Source of the DNA: Cycas panzhihuaensis
Lineage: Eukaryota > Cycadophyta
DNA length: 64,000 bases
Direction: 5' to 3'
Assembly (NCBI GenBank): GCA_023213395.1
Contig: CM041465.1
Span: forward strand, 196,237,741-196,301,740
The notes beneath the pieces are model-generated. The model was not told where the DNA came from. It ran no database searches and saw only the letters and a list, made by a program, of their open reading frames with translations. Position numbers and translations under genes: made by a program. The first letter of the stretch is position 1. Each line of letters begins with the position of its first letter. Shown here piece after piece: positions 1 through 10,545 of the stretch.

Positions 1-1290
1 TTTAGCAGTTGAATTTGTAACTATTTTCTACCATCTAGATCTCCATGATATTGGTGCTATTCCAAGAAATGTTACATACATAGACGTAGATCTTCCTGTA
101 TCTTTATCTCTCACAAAGTCTAAGTCTGTGTATGCAGAAAGCTTAAAGTCTGAATTAGGTTCATACAACAAACCATATTTTCTAGTCGTCTTAAGGTATC
201 TCAACACTCACATTACTACTTGCCAATGATTCTACTTAGGATTTGTCATGTAATGAGCAAGAATGCTGACAGAGTGTGTAATATCAGGCCTTGTATTAGT
301 AATGTAGATGAGACTACCTACAAGTTTCTTGTAGAGTATTATGTCTACCTCCTTAGTGTCACCTTCAACTGAGAGTTTGGTATTAGGGTCCATAGGTAAC
401 ATCACTGGTCGAGCATCTTCTAACTGAAACTTAGTTAGAAGATTGTTGATGTATTTTTCTTGGGAGAGGGAAAATTTTCTATTATTTTGTGTTACTTTAA
501 TTCCCAAGTAATATGTTATCAAATTGAGGTTAGACAATTCGAATGTTTTGTCAAGGTCCTTTTTCAGCTAGCTTATTGCCTGTTCACTATTACCTGTTAC
601 TAGCATGCCATCCACAAAGACTATGAGATAAGTGACTTTATCCTTATGCCGCTTAATGAATAATGTTGTATCAATATCTTGGTAGTTACAAATCTCATAT
701 CTAAGTTACCTCATTCTTTCAGACAACTTAGCAAACCAAGCACGAGGGGCTTGTTTAAGGCCGTACAAGGACTTTCTGAGCTTGTAAACCTTATGCTCTT
801 GACCTTTGATCTCATATCCTTCTGGTTGAGCCATGTAAATTTCTTCTTCAAGATCAACATTGAGAAATGCAGTCTTAATATTGAGTTGGTGGATTTTCCA
901 ACCCTGTTGAATAGCCAAGGGCACAAGAGTTCTAATTGTAGGCTAATTAGTTATAGGTACAAGGACTTAAGTGTAGTTGATATCTTCCTTTTGTGTAAAT
1001 CCTTTAGTTACCAACCTCGCCTTATGTTTTTCAAGGATGCCATCTAATCTATATTTATTTTTGAACACCTATTTATTTTAAACTACCTTTCTGCCAAGTG
1101 GTAGATCAATGAGCTCCCATGTACCATTCTTGATAAGAGATTAATACTCTTCATTCATGGCATTTCTCTAAGTTATGTGCTTTACAACTTCTTGGTATGT
1201 TAGGGGCTCTTCATTAAGAGTAAGGTACAGTTCTACTAGTTCAAGCTTAGTATATAATGATTCCTACATCCTTGCTCTATGGGCATTTTA
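1..1290 (-). pseudogene. Copia reverse transcriptase/RNase H remnant
   Basis: Translated from right to left this gives the copia RT (RVT_2) series: NEEY and TWELIDLPLGRK near 1080-1180, TAFLNVDLEEEIYMAQPEG near 810-900, SLYGLKQAPRAWF near 730-780, the polymerase motif as FVDGML near 610, then YLGIKVTQ, SQEKYINNLL and TRPDITHS at 230-515. RNase H sequence (the ISWRS-type segment) runs off the window start. The second catalytic Asp of the VDD motif is Gly. Several stops and at least one frameshift near 540 separate the open stretches, so no functional enzyme is encoded. Frame at 706-924 is open and gives the best-preserved block. Confidence 0.92.
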
Positions 1291-2700
1291 GGTGCTAGTT
1301 TTACCCACCTCATCTGATCATATGTCCTTATTGAGCTAGTGGACTTCTCAAGATCCTCGAGTTGGGAATGAGGTCCTCATTTCCTCAACTTCCTAGTTCT
1401 CATCTTGTTCATTAAAATGATTATTTTTTGAGGAGGATGTTGATGCACCTAAGGAATATGGTCCTTCTACCACTATTTTACCTTTGTCAACTGAAGGTGG
1501 AGAGAATGGTTTTTCTATAATGGCTTTACCTTTGTTAACTCTACTATTTTCAAAGGATGGTACTGGATATGTACTCATCGATTCAGAGTCATAACTTATA
1601 TCCTCTGAGGCTCTATTGTCAGCTTCCAATATTTGGAGTAATTTATATCTATCCCCCACCCTGAAATTTTAGAATCTAAACATCATACTTGATAACATGA
1701 TTATAGTGGTGTAAGGGTACTTTGGAGTCTAGTTTAAGTAACTGATCCTCTGTCTCTACAAAAATGACATCTCTGGTAACAATAATTTTTCATTGTAAAG
1801 GTATGAAGACCTTATACCCTTTCTTATCCATAGGGTATCCAACAAAGATGCCTTTAAGTGCCCTTAGCCAAAGTTTATTTCAATCTGCATCCAGAATGTG
1901 GGTATAACATGTAGAGCCAAAAATTTTAAAATAGTGAATAATGGGGGCTTATCCTAACCACTTTTCATTAGGTGCTTATACTTCCTTTGATGGGATAATA
2001 GCATTGATACAATAAACAACTATCTAGATGGCTTCAGCCTATAGGTAGGTAGGTACATTTTTGTATATTAACATAGCTTGAGCCATGTTCATGATTGTCC
2101 TATTCATACGCTGAGCAACTCTATTTTGCTATGGGGTACCTGCTACTGTTGTTTGATGCTTGATGTCATTATCTCGAAGGTAACTTTTAAACTCATGTGA
2201 GGTATATTCACCACAATTATCAGTTTGAAGACATTTGAGTTAATAACCTAACTCCTTTTTAGTGAGGTCTTTGAATTCTTTGAATATATAGAAGACTTCA
2301 TCTTTTTTGTGTAGAAAAGCCACCCATACTTTTCTAGTGAAATTATCAATAAATGAGATGTAATATAATTTGCACTTTAGTGAAGGAATGGGCATTGGTC
2401 CACACAAATCAGAGTGTACCAATTGTAATGGATGGCTTGATTTCCACTGATTTTTAGAAAATGGTTGTCGATGATATTTGGCAATGATATAAGCTTTACA
2501 TTTAAAGGGCTTAGAGGAGAACTTTGGAAGATTTGGAAGAGTGTTAGAAAGATCTCTAAGTCTATCAATATAAACATTGCCCATGCTAGTATGCCAAAGA
2601 GCTTCTGGTGACAACATTGGACGAGTCAAAATAGAATTAAATATAAATTCTTCATCAGCAAAAGGGCTTTGGGCATAATGGGCTTCAGAAGATGGAGAGC
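1291..2700 (-). pseudogene. Copia integrase remnant with GAG-pre-integrase segment
   Basis: The open segment 2240-2746 begins with the zinc-binding GAG-pre-integrase region (ALWHTSMGNVYIDRL, then FKCKAYIIAKYHRQPF, in which the second Cys of the usual C-x2-C is Tyr). It then enters the rve core (HSDLCGPMPIPSLK, SFIDNFTRKVWVAFLHKK). Further left, [11 protein letters not shown] keeps the second catalytic Asp, and PQQNRVAQRMNRT has Gln where the catalytic Glu is expected. The C-terminal segment (IFVGYPMDKKGYKVF) is near 1800-1850. From 1290 to 1690 lies a poorly conserved Ser-rich linker to RT, part of which is open at 1393-1659. Confidence 0.9.
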
Positions 2701-2779
2701 CATTTAATAAAAAAAGTTTGCCAGAGAGATGTCTAGTCAAAACCACCTGATTAGTTGGAGTGTAAATGACATGGAGAGT

Positions 2780-3080
2780 CTGGTCATTTGTAGTTACACT
2801 CAGATCAAATCCACAAGAGACAAGTGTAGATAAGGAGAGTAGGTTTTATTTGAGATTGGGTATGTATAAGACATCAAGCAATGTAAAATCTTTTAAGCCT
2901 GGGAGTTTCAGGTGAATGTTACTAATTCCTTCAACAGGTTGTTATGATTTATTAGCCATATGAATAACTCCTTGAATATTTGAGTCAAATGTTTGATATA
3001 GACTACGATTACAAGCTATATGTTGAGTTGCTCTTATGTCCATGATCCACTGTCCATCAATTGAAGCCATATTATTGGCA
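2780..3080 (-). pseudogene. Copia aspartic protease remnant
   Basis: Near 3010-3060 the minus strand reads QWIMDIRATQHIACN, the position of the copia protease active site, normally W-[IV]-x-D-S-G-A. Asp is kept, but Ser-Gly reads Ile-Arg. Copy 2 also has Arg here (DTRATQHM), so the Gly-to-Arg change probably predates both insertions. The following HMANKS-like strand and the DLTRH-type linker to integrase are recognisable, but stops interrupt them. Confidence 0.75.
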
Positions 3081-3289
3081 ATTCCAATAGGGCTTAGTAT
3101 TGGTGAAGGGAATTCATAAGTGATATATCCACATTGAGATTTAAAGTATCTCTTTGGTTAGTCAATGGCATTTGATACTGAAGATTCCTCAATTCTTTAA
3201 ACGTGTGTTTATATAAAACCTGCACCACTAAAGGATTCTTCACAAGTTTCTTCAACATTGTGAGCTCCATGTTTTGGTTGGACCTTGGC

Positions 3290-4250
3290 CAACTTATAAG
3301 TGGCAGTTCTGCAGTCTTTTGCTAAGTATCCTTTACGGTTATACCAATCATACATAATAGTTTGATTACCAGTCCTTGAAGAGGTATTGGTTTGGCCTAA
3401 CTATCTTGCTCTTTATTGAGGTGGCCCTTAGCCTTAAGACTATCAAGACTGTAACTGAGGGCTTGGTTGACCTTGTGGATGATTTTCCATGTTTCTTCCT
3501 CTTCCTCTTGCTCGGTTATTTCCTCTACCATGAGAGGGACCTTGATTTCTTGTGTAGTAAACTTATTCTTCTACCTCAAAGGCTATATTTGGAAGAGAGT
3601 CAGAGGCTACAAAGTTTATATCAAAGGTCCTAATAAATTCTATGAACTTATAAGTAAGTGCTTCAAAATTGAGTGTCTTCAATGTTCCACTAGATTGAAT
3701 ACTTTTAAGCAAGTTTTTATAATCAGGAACATGTAGACATGACTGGATCAAGAATGCCCAAGTGATACATTAGGTCTTAAAATTTTTATCAATTGCTTGT
3801 TTGATTGGTCGAAGGAGATTTCTTGTTTCATGAGATCATCCCTTCTGCATTTTTAATTTATTCATTTTTAGAACAAGATGAACAAATTCTAAATCTGATT
3901 TGGTATCAAAGTTCTTCTTGAGAACTTCAAGGACCTTCTAGGCTATACCATGTTGCTCTTCATTAATTAAGTTGTACAAGGAGTGATCAATAACCAACAG
4001 AATTCCTGCATAAATCTTTTAATCAACTATCTCCCATTGTAGTTTGGCTATAACATGTGTAGGAGTTATTGGGGTGGATCCACCAGAAGCGGATGTTATA
4101 GCTATTGCTGGTATGTTAGGTGTAGGCTACAAATGGGCTCTCCAAAGGCCTTCATACTTTGCAGTATTTTTAACTCCAGTGTACCATAGATCCTAATTTT
4201 CTTTGCCTTTCAATATGCAATTAACATTATGCTTGAATTGAGATGACATA
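3290..4250 (-). pseudogene. Copia gag remnant (UBN2-like capsid, degenerate zinc knuckle)
   Basis: The start codon, read right to left, is near 4232-4230 (MSSQFKHNVNC), matching the gag start of copy 2. Capsid sequence follows: KVLEVLKKNFDTKSDLEF and LVLKMNKLKMQKG near 3840-3950, then CLHVPDYKNLLKSIQSSG and ALTYKFIEF at 3563-3751. The zinc knuckle near 3310-3365 reads YDWYNRKGYLAKDC. Both Cys of the first pair are Tyr and the GH is GY, so zinc binding is lost. The open frames on the plus strand here are antisense shadows. Confidence 0.85.
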
Positions 4251-6180
4251 GTGATGATGAAGAAGTAGAAGAGATGATAGAAGTATATGCCACTGACACA
4301 TGTGGCTAATACACTTGGCACAGTAGGGATATAGAAATGAATGCTATGATGAGAAGCAAGCAATAATTATGTATTTTTAATAACTATGAAAAATGAGTAT
4401 AAGTAATGATGCAAGAATGAGGCCTAATATAGAGCTATCAAAGAGTGGTAATGTGTCATGCCACTAACCTCTCACTTATGTCCAAATGTAGGTGAGGTTT
4501 CGATGCCGAAGGCTTTTAGTATATGATTAAGGCCTTCACCTACGATACCTGCACCTGCGCTTGGTGATAAAATCTAAGTCAAAGTGGAGCCTAGGTACTC
4601 CTAGTCCTCACCCAGTTCACAAGTGAGCAGCTATATACCTGCTCTGAAGAGTCAAATGGTACTGCATATCTCATGGCTATGATGAATATTGGACCAGGTT
4701 AATTTTAATCTTGCATTAAGGTTTTTAGTTTTCTAGGGTGGTTATCGGGATTATCCTTGATTGGAGGCCGTAAGTATAGCTAACCTATCCCTCCACCACT
4801 ATTCCAGTTAAGACCAGGCCTAGTATGAAACTCACACCTCCCTTAGGGTATGGACTTTGACTAACCTTAGTCTAATACAACCAAGGTGAGTGTGCACATA
4901 AGTCAAGAACTGGTGGTATAGATCACATGGATGAGATTCATTTCAGGAATAGTATAAGATGTTTCTATATAACTGAAAAATGAAATAGAAAGTTGCCAAA
5001 TATGCTTACTTTCTTTTCATGCTTGCTTTGTTGTTGTTGCTACTTTATGTGATGCTTTATGCTTTGTATACAAATCGAAAAAGCATGCTAGATTTAGTAG
5101 GAAAACTAGATATTGCTTTCGATTTAAGGTTTTCCTTGCTTTAGTATAATGTTTCCAAATATGTTTTTGAAAGTTTTGATACAAAATCCATAATGGGCTA
5201 AAAATTGGATCAACTTGCTACTAAAATACTGATTTTTCTAAATCTATATACATGTTATTATACCTTATTTTGTGATTTTTTTATAAAATTTATAAATAAT
5301 GATAAATGGGCATAATTTTTAAAAATTACAAATATAAAGGCCTAAATGATGAAATCCAAATTTATGAAAGAAGGAATTATGAATATCGTTTCTAATAGAT
5401 TTGTTAAGTTAGATTTATGAAAGGCACAAAAAATTTTCTTCCTGAAAAAACACAAAAGTAAAATCCTACCAGATCCACTCTCTCAAAATCTAAACTTCAA
5501 TATGTCAAAAGTTATGTTTTAACATGTACATTAACTTTCCCTTCTGTACCATCTCTAAAATCTACCAAAAAACTGCCCAAAATGCCCTTGCAATGTCCTT
5601 TGTGGGGTTGAGTAGCCAAAATTAGCAACTGTGAAAAAAATATACAGATCTCACTAACAAGTGGATAAAATTTGATGAGATTTATCTTAAACTGATCCTG
5701 AGACATAAATCTACCAGATCCCTTAATAAAACTTTTAGATTTTCAATTAATAATTAAAGGATTTTAGTGAGAAAAGTGCCTTAAATCACTTATCTATAAA
5801 ATTTACCCTTTTATCTCAGCCAAAACTCACAGATGTAGGCTAAATCTAAAGTTTCTCTAGAATATAAAAATGATCCTCTATTCAAGGTGACCATGTATGC
5901 CAAATTTCATCAAAAATCTGAGATGGTTAAAATTTTTGTGAAAATTTGGTCCTTTAATGCTTTCGAGACTGTTTCGGCAGCCGAACATCTTCAAAAACAT
6001 GTATTCTTCACCTTTGAATTTCTTCACACATATAAAAAGTAGTAACATATAAAGTACTATAATTTTAAGCTCTCAAAATGTTAAAAAATGATGAACGCAC
6101 TCTCAATACTTCATATTGAAGGTGAAGGAGAGGCAAAATGACCCCATGCAAGTGGAACAGAGTGAATAGATCCACTTCTA
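4251..6180 (-). other. Long 5' leader of Copia-A copy 1
   Basis: About 1.9 kb between PBS and gag with no recognised coding sequence. Parts match the copy 2 leader: the block ending GATACCTGCACCTGCGCTTG near 4540-4560, and the CCTCACCCAGTTCAC segment near 4608. Short open frames such as 5512-5706 show no known domain. Confidence 0.7.
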
Positions 6181-6192
6181 GCTCTGATACCA
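6181..6192 (-). promoter_or_regulatory. Primer-binding site, inner copy
   Basis: Plus-strand GCTCTGATACCA is the reverse complement of TGGTATCAGAGC, the 12 bases complementary to the 3' end of plant initiator tRNA-Met. It primes minus-strand cDNA synthesis in many copia elements. A second copy (6419-6429) sits directly against the LTR, so this one is displaced 237 bp inwards. Confidence 0.85.
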
Positions 6193-6429
6193 CTTGTCAC
6201 GGGCCACTGTTACACCAAAAGACCTAGAGTGATTTGAGAAGAGGACTTCCTCATGATAGTTAGCGTCACATACTCTAACACTCCCCCGTCATAAGGAGTT
6301 AGCTGTACCTACATGGCATGCATGTCCACCACAACATTCCTCAGTGCCACCCCCAACACCTTCACATATCTCTGGGTGCGCTACTGTGGTACAAAAGACC
6401 AGTTTTGAACCCTGGTCACTCTGATACCA
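6193..6429. repeat. 226-bp insert flanked by an 11-bp direct repeat of the PBS
   Basis: CTCTGATACCA occurs at 6182-6192 and again at 6419-6429. The 226 bp between (6193-6418) have no counterpart in copy 2, where PBS and LTR are adjacent. This looks like an insertion with an 11-bp target duplication, or a duplication of the PBS. Its right end contains a perfect 6-bp inverted repeat (GACCAG...CTGGTC, 6397-6417) around TTTTGAACC. That resembles a tRNA T-arm or a pol III B-box in front of an initiator-tRNA-like acceptor end. The insert is more GC-rich than its surroundings. A SINE-like origin is possible but unproven; no A/T tail is evident. Confidence 0.55.
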
Positions 6430-6431
6430 CA

Positions 6432-6742
6432 TGAAGGAAGGGTGGATCTATGGAATAAATCACTCACATACATACAATGGCAATAGAGAATGAAAAAGAG
6501 ATAAAATAAAATATAAGAGCAAGCTTGGAGGTGAAAATGAATAATGACTTCCTCTTTAAGATTTTACCTTTTATTATTAAGGGTGAGCATTAGGGTTAGG
6601 ATTTTCCTGCCTAATGACATAAACCTGAAATTACATCTAAATGCACATAAAGTGCATTTCATTAAGAGACTAATGCTAATAATATATCCTAAGGTCACAT
6701 AATTAATCTACACAAATGACCTTGATACATTAACCTCTTTCA
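6432..6742 (-). repeat. 5' LTR of Copia-A copy 1
   Basis: Starts TGAAGGA and ends CTTTCA. It follows PBS plus CA on the plus strand, exactly as the copy 2 LTR does. It shares the leading GTGGATCTAT block, the GGGTTAGG segment and a hairpin (AAATGCAC-ATAAA-GTGCATTT, 6639-6659) with the copy 2 LTRs. 311 bp compared with 298 bp in copy 2. Confidence 0.85.
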
Positions 6743-7059
6743 ACTATAAGTATCTATTGTATCTCCTTTACATAGATTCATCACATCTGTATATGGCTTC
6801 ATCACTCTTATATTCAGATCTTATCATCTCATTCAAATTTATCTAGCCCTTAAATTAAGATCATATATCATTAACGTACTAACATATTTAGATTTTTGGC
6901 TTATAAAAAACACCTCATGATTGGCTTCTATATTGGCTCTTTAACTGGCTCTATCACTACTTTATAATTAGCATATTGGCTTATCAATTAGCTCATATAT
7001 ACTTCTTCCTACTTGTACAAGATTTTTCATAACATAATTAATAATAGGCTCTGATACCA

Positions 7060-7598
7060 TATTAGAAATGTAAATTTGATCTGATATCATATTAGAATTT
7101 AAAATTTGGGTTTGGTATTATTTTGTGATGTAATAAGTAGAACCATTAAAATATAATAAACATATATAATCATAGAATTATCTCATAAGGAATGTATATA
7201 TATAAATGAATAAGCATGAATATAAAATAATGTACTAGAAACATGTATCAATCAGCATTACCATAATAGAGATAATAGATTTATATGTGAAAAACTTAGT
7301 GTGGAAAAAACCACAAGAGAAGGTGGAGTTTGGAGCCTTTCTTTGATATTGGAATGAATACATCTCTAAGTCTTAGACCATTCTCAAGTTCTTAAGTGTT
7401 GTGTGTATATATTTATATCAATAGTCACCTCGTGAGTAGCCTATTGTTTCTCTTGAGCTATTTCATCATCTAATAGAATGTTTATATTAATAAATATGCA
7501 TCTTATATATCTCAATCTATCTAGTAAGCAAATTTGTATATGTGTCAATATCATTAACATTAAATATTACATATGTGATAATATCACATATTCCAATA
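7060..7598 (-). repeat. LTR-like copy 1 of element A
   Basis: Preceded by GGCTCTGATACCA (7047-7059, a PBS on the minus strand) and starting TATTAGAAATG, presumably a decayed TG. A second PBS-like CTGATATCATATTAGAA at 7081-7097 lies 21-30 bp inside the LTR end, so the terminus is duplicated. The right end near 7598 is estimated from alignment with the second copy. Confidence 0.6.
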
Positions 7599-8799
7599 AG
7601 GGTAGATCTCTCTATTTATTCTTCTATGTAGTTAGTGAACCCTCATTCATATGCTATTTAGACAATTTCCCTTCATTATTTTTCTTAGCTCCTTAGAGGT
7701 TCCAATTCTATGACAATGGTGTCTCACTTTCTATTCTTCAGTGTGTTATCTCTACTATGAATATTTACATGTAGTAGGATCATTGAGTAAACTTTTGCAA
7801 GCCATTTTTTTAATCTATTAATACCATAAGATGTTTCTTTATATTATTGCTAAAAATTTTGGGTGTATTATTCTCTATTGATTGAAAGTCTCTAATGCTA
7901 TTGCACAATAGAGGATTAATAGCTAGTCTACTTGAAGTATTTATAAAATCCATCATGATATTTCTCAATAACATAATAATAGTAACAAACTAGTAAAACC
8001 CTAACTTTAGTTTGCTTGAGACCCATATATGCCATATGCATAAATTTCATATCGAATACTAATTTTATTTTCTACCTTTTAATTATGTTACCTTATCATA
8101 TTCCAACATGTATAATTTATTTCAAACCCTTAATTTTGTGCCTATAACTTATCAAAAATCTACCACAACTAAAACAACATACCTTTTTAATTTGTTGTAT
8201 TTTCTATACCAAATACTTGTTATAATTGTCATAATGTTGATTCTATATGTATTTATGTTATTATTAATATACCTTGTGCTATATATCATTTATACATGAC
8301 TACTACCTATTTTACTTGTTAATGAGGTTTTTGGTTTACTTTTAATAGGCTTTCGCTTCTCATGTATTCTATTTCATCTCTTTAATACCTTCATAATTCA
8401 TGCACATTTATCAATAGCAAAATTTCTACAGAAATACCTTTAATTAGAAGAAAATCCATAGGCTAAAGTGGATAAAAAATTTCATGAATAAAAGCTATGT
8501 AAAAGAGATATTATCAATAACACTTATCTTATTACTACTAGTTACAATTTGGTAAAATGACCAGTTTCATAAATTTCAGTCACATTTGTAAGGGGTTAGT
8601 TTATATTAGTGAATGTAAATGGAAATAGTATCTTCTTTATCACATTTGGTGGACTAGATTTAAACATATATGCTTCTAATATGGTGTTAACATGCTAAAA
8701 TAAATTATCCATATAAATTAAATATCAACATAGCCATCAATTTTATAATATTTGTTATGCAGTTTTATCTCATTTGTATCTAACTTTATCACCTTTACT
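7599..8799. other. AT-rich spacer between the element A blocks
   Basis: About 1.2 kb without a recognised domain. The only open frame (8108-8299, plus) encodes low-complexity Leu/Ile/Tyr-rich sequence typical of chance translation of AT-rich DNA. If the two LTR-like copies bound one element, this is its internal region. Confidence 0.5.
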
Positions 8800-8996
8800 T
8801 GATTCTGAATCAACTTTACCTTGCCCTAGAATCTTAGTTATATGTCAATGGTATAATCAAGTTTTGGCTCATTAAAACACACCTCAAAATTGGCTGTTAT
8901 ATTGGCTCATACTAGCTCTTTAACTAGCTCAACTCCTAACTTTATATGGGCTTCAATCTACTTCACAAGATCTTTCATAATATGGATCTGACACCA

Positions 8997-9517
8997 CATA
9001 AGAATTTAGAATTTAACTATGATACCTTATCAGAATGAACTCACTATACATAATAGAAGTATATTAAATATGTATAATGATTTCATCATATCTTAAGGTA
9101 TGTACATAAATCATGTATTATATAATCAACATATCAAACAATGAAATGAAATATAAACTATAAACATAATAATAGATATACCACAAGAGACAATAGATTT
9201 ATATGTAGAAAACCCATCATAAAAAAAATACTGGAGAAAGTTGGAGTTAGGAGTTCTTTGTTATGGTATCAAATAGTTATATAACCAAGTCAATATTTCT
9301 TTCTCATATTCTTGAGTGGTGTATGTATATATTTATAGATATGTCATCTCATAAATAACCTATACTATCTCTCAAGTTTTTTTATCATCCAATAGGATGT
9401 TTACATAAATAATCACATATTGTTATGTCTATTAATACTTTTATTGAGTGGGCTTTTATGTGGACCCATAATAATACATTAAACATTAGATATATGAAAG
9501 TATCACATATTCTATCA
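8997..9517 (-). repeat. LTR-like copy 2 of element A
   Basis: Preceded by ATCTGACACCA (8985-8995), a decayed PBS. CTATGATACC at 9017-9026 repeats the PBS-like motif 20-29 bp inside the LTR end, as in copy 1. Body and right end align with 7060-7598 at moderate identity. Confidence 0.58.
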
Positions 9518-10199
9518 TGAGGTTCTTTTACTTTTTTAGAGGGTTTCATTTTATTGATAACATTATCAATTTTGTTATCATAACTTTCCTTGACATCTTG
9601 ACCAAGACGTGGTTTTTTCTTCTGTAGTTACTATTTTTAATAGTTTATTTAGGGCTAAAATATTTAAAATTTTAAACTTCCATATTCCATAGTTCTTTCC
9701 ATTTAATTTGTTTAAGTTGGTCAAAACATACTGAACTATATTAATACTTGACACACTAAATGAACTATAGAAATTTAATAGTTTTAAAATATCTCTTAAC
9801 TAATAAATCTAAGTCTAGTTCAATTCTCCATTTCATGATTAAATAATCTAGCTTAAGTTTAGTTTTATTTTAAATACCAACTTTTGAAATCTCTATTTTT
9901 TAGTTCTTTGTATCAACCTCTAGTTTTAGAATTCTTAACCATCTAAGAATTTATAAAAAATACAAATTGGGTTTTATAAATTAGAAAAAAGCACTTAAGA
10001 TAGGAGCCAAAAAATAACTAGAAAATTTTTATGTGGTTCAGATTTTCTAAATTCTTCATAAATAAATGAATTCTTCATAGGTTGAAGCCCTCTACTTTTA
10101 GTAAGAATTATCCTTTATGGTATGAAACCCTTTACTTTGGCCATTACTAAGAAAATAGAGATTAAAAACTGAACCTATTAAGTATTCCTTTCAATGTCA
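9518..10199. other. Unassigned AT-rich region
   Basis: No protein domain seen. TTTTTATGTGGTTCAGATTT near 10025 resembles the ACGTGGTTCGG-type segment common in plant LTRs, so this may be an old LTR. No partner or target duplication was found. Confidence 0.35.
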
Positions 10200-10545
10200 C
10201 CTCAGGAATCTAATGTAGTGATTGTAGAAAAACTCTAAGTAATTGGAGAAAAACTAAGTAACTAAAAAAAATCCCTAGCAAAGCAAAAGAAAGAAGAAAA
10301 ATCTCCTTGATTAGAGAAAGCCTTGGCAACTAAAAAGCACTAATGATTAGAGAAAATCACCTTGCTCTTAGTAAAATTAGAGAAATATGTAAATAACTAA
10401 CTCTACAATAAAGGTGGCTCTAGCAATTAACTCTATAAAACCATCACCTTACTCCTAGAAAAACTAGAGAAATAAGTAAGTAACTGATTGTAGAAAAAAG
10501 GCATCTCTAGTAATCAACCTTGCAAAAATATCATCTTGCTTCTAG
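10200..10545. repeat. Minisatellite with an 87-bp period
   Basis: The phrase ATCACCTTGCT-type at 10356, 10443 and 10530 recurs at exactly 87-bp spacing, each followed by a TAG(T/A/C)AAAA...AGAGAAAT segment. About two full units and parts of others are present, diverged by substitutions. The A-rich GATTAGAGAAA segments just upstream (10245-10350) look like older, shorter-period relatives. 87 is a multiple of three, but no long open frame spans the units. Confidence 0.65.

Larger units (their letters stand above)
1..6742 (-). mobile_element. Ty1/copia LTR retrotransposon, Copia-A copy 1 (truncated by window start)
   Basis: Read on the minus strand, the order is 5' LTR (6432-6742), duplicated PBS, about 2 kb leader, gag, protease, integrase, RT and RNase H. 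Integrase before RT is the copia order. The 3' LTR lies before base 1. Copy 2 at 18961-26540 is the same family: gag starts, leader blocks and LTR ends can be matched between the two. Copy 1 is clearly older. Every domain carries stops or frameshifts, and several catalytic residues are changed: RT VDD reads VDG, and the integrase Glu reads Gln. Confidence 0.93.
6840..9517 (-). mobile_element. LTR element A: two direct copies of a leader-PBS-LTR block
   Basis: 6840-7598 and about 8800-9517 are diverged direct repeats. Each reads as leader (CACCTCA...ATTGGCT, then TTTCATAA), a tRNA-Met-type PBS, and an LTR-like segment of about 530 bp sharing the CCACAAGAGA, ATTTATATGT and TATCACATATTC segments. 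Two LTRs that each carry their own inner leader suggest a tandem element sharing an LTR, or two separate partial copies. The 1.2 kb between them has no recognised genes. Copia-A copy 1 ends at 6742, just outside this block, so it probably inserted into it. Confidence 0.6.

Noticed and set aside
679-1047. 122-codon plus-strand frame
   Set aside because: Antisense to the copia RT remnant on the minus strand, which has clear domain matches.
3376-3736. Plus-strand frames of 85 and 89 codons
   Set aside because: Antisense to gag of Copia-A copy 1.
6390-6429. Possible tRNA gene end (T-arm-like stem plus acceptor-like CTCTGATACCA)
   Set aside because: No anticodon or D-arm upstream at the right distance; the acceptor-like part is the PBS repeat.
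8108-8299. 63-codon hydrophobic frame as a small membrane protein
   Set aside because: Composition follows the AT-rich DNA, and no conserved feature or context supports a gene.
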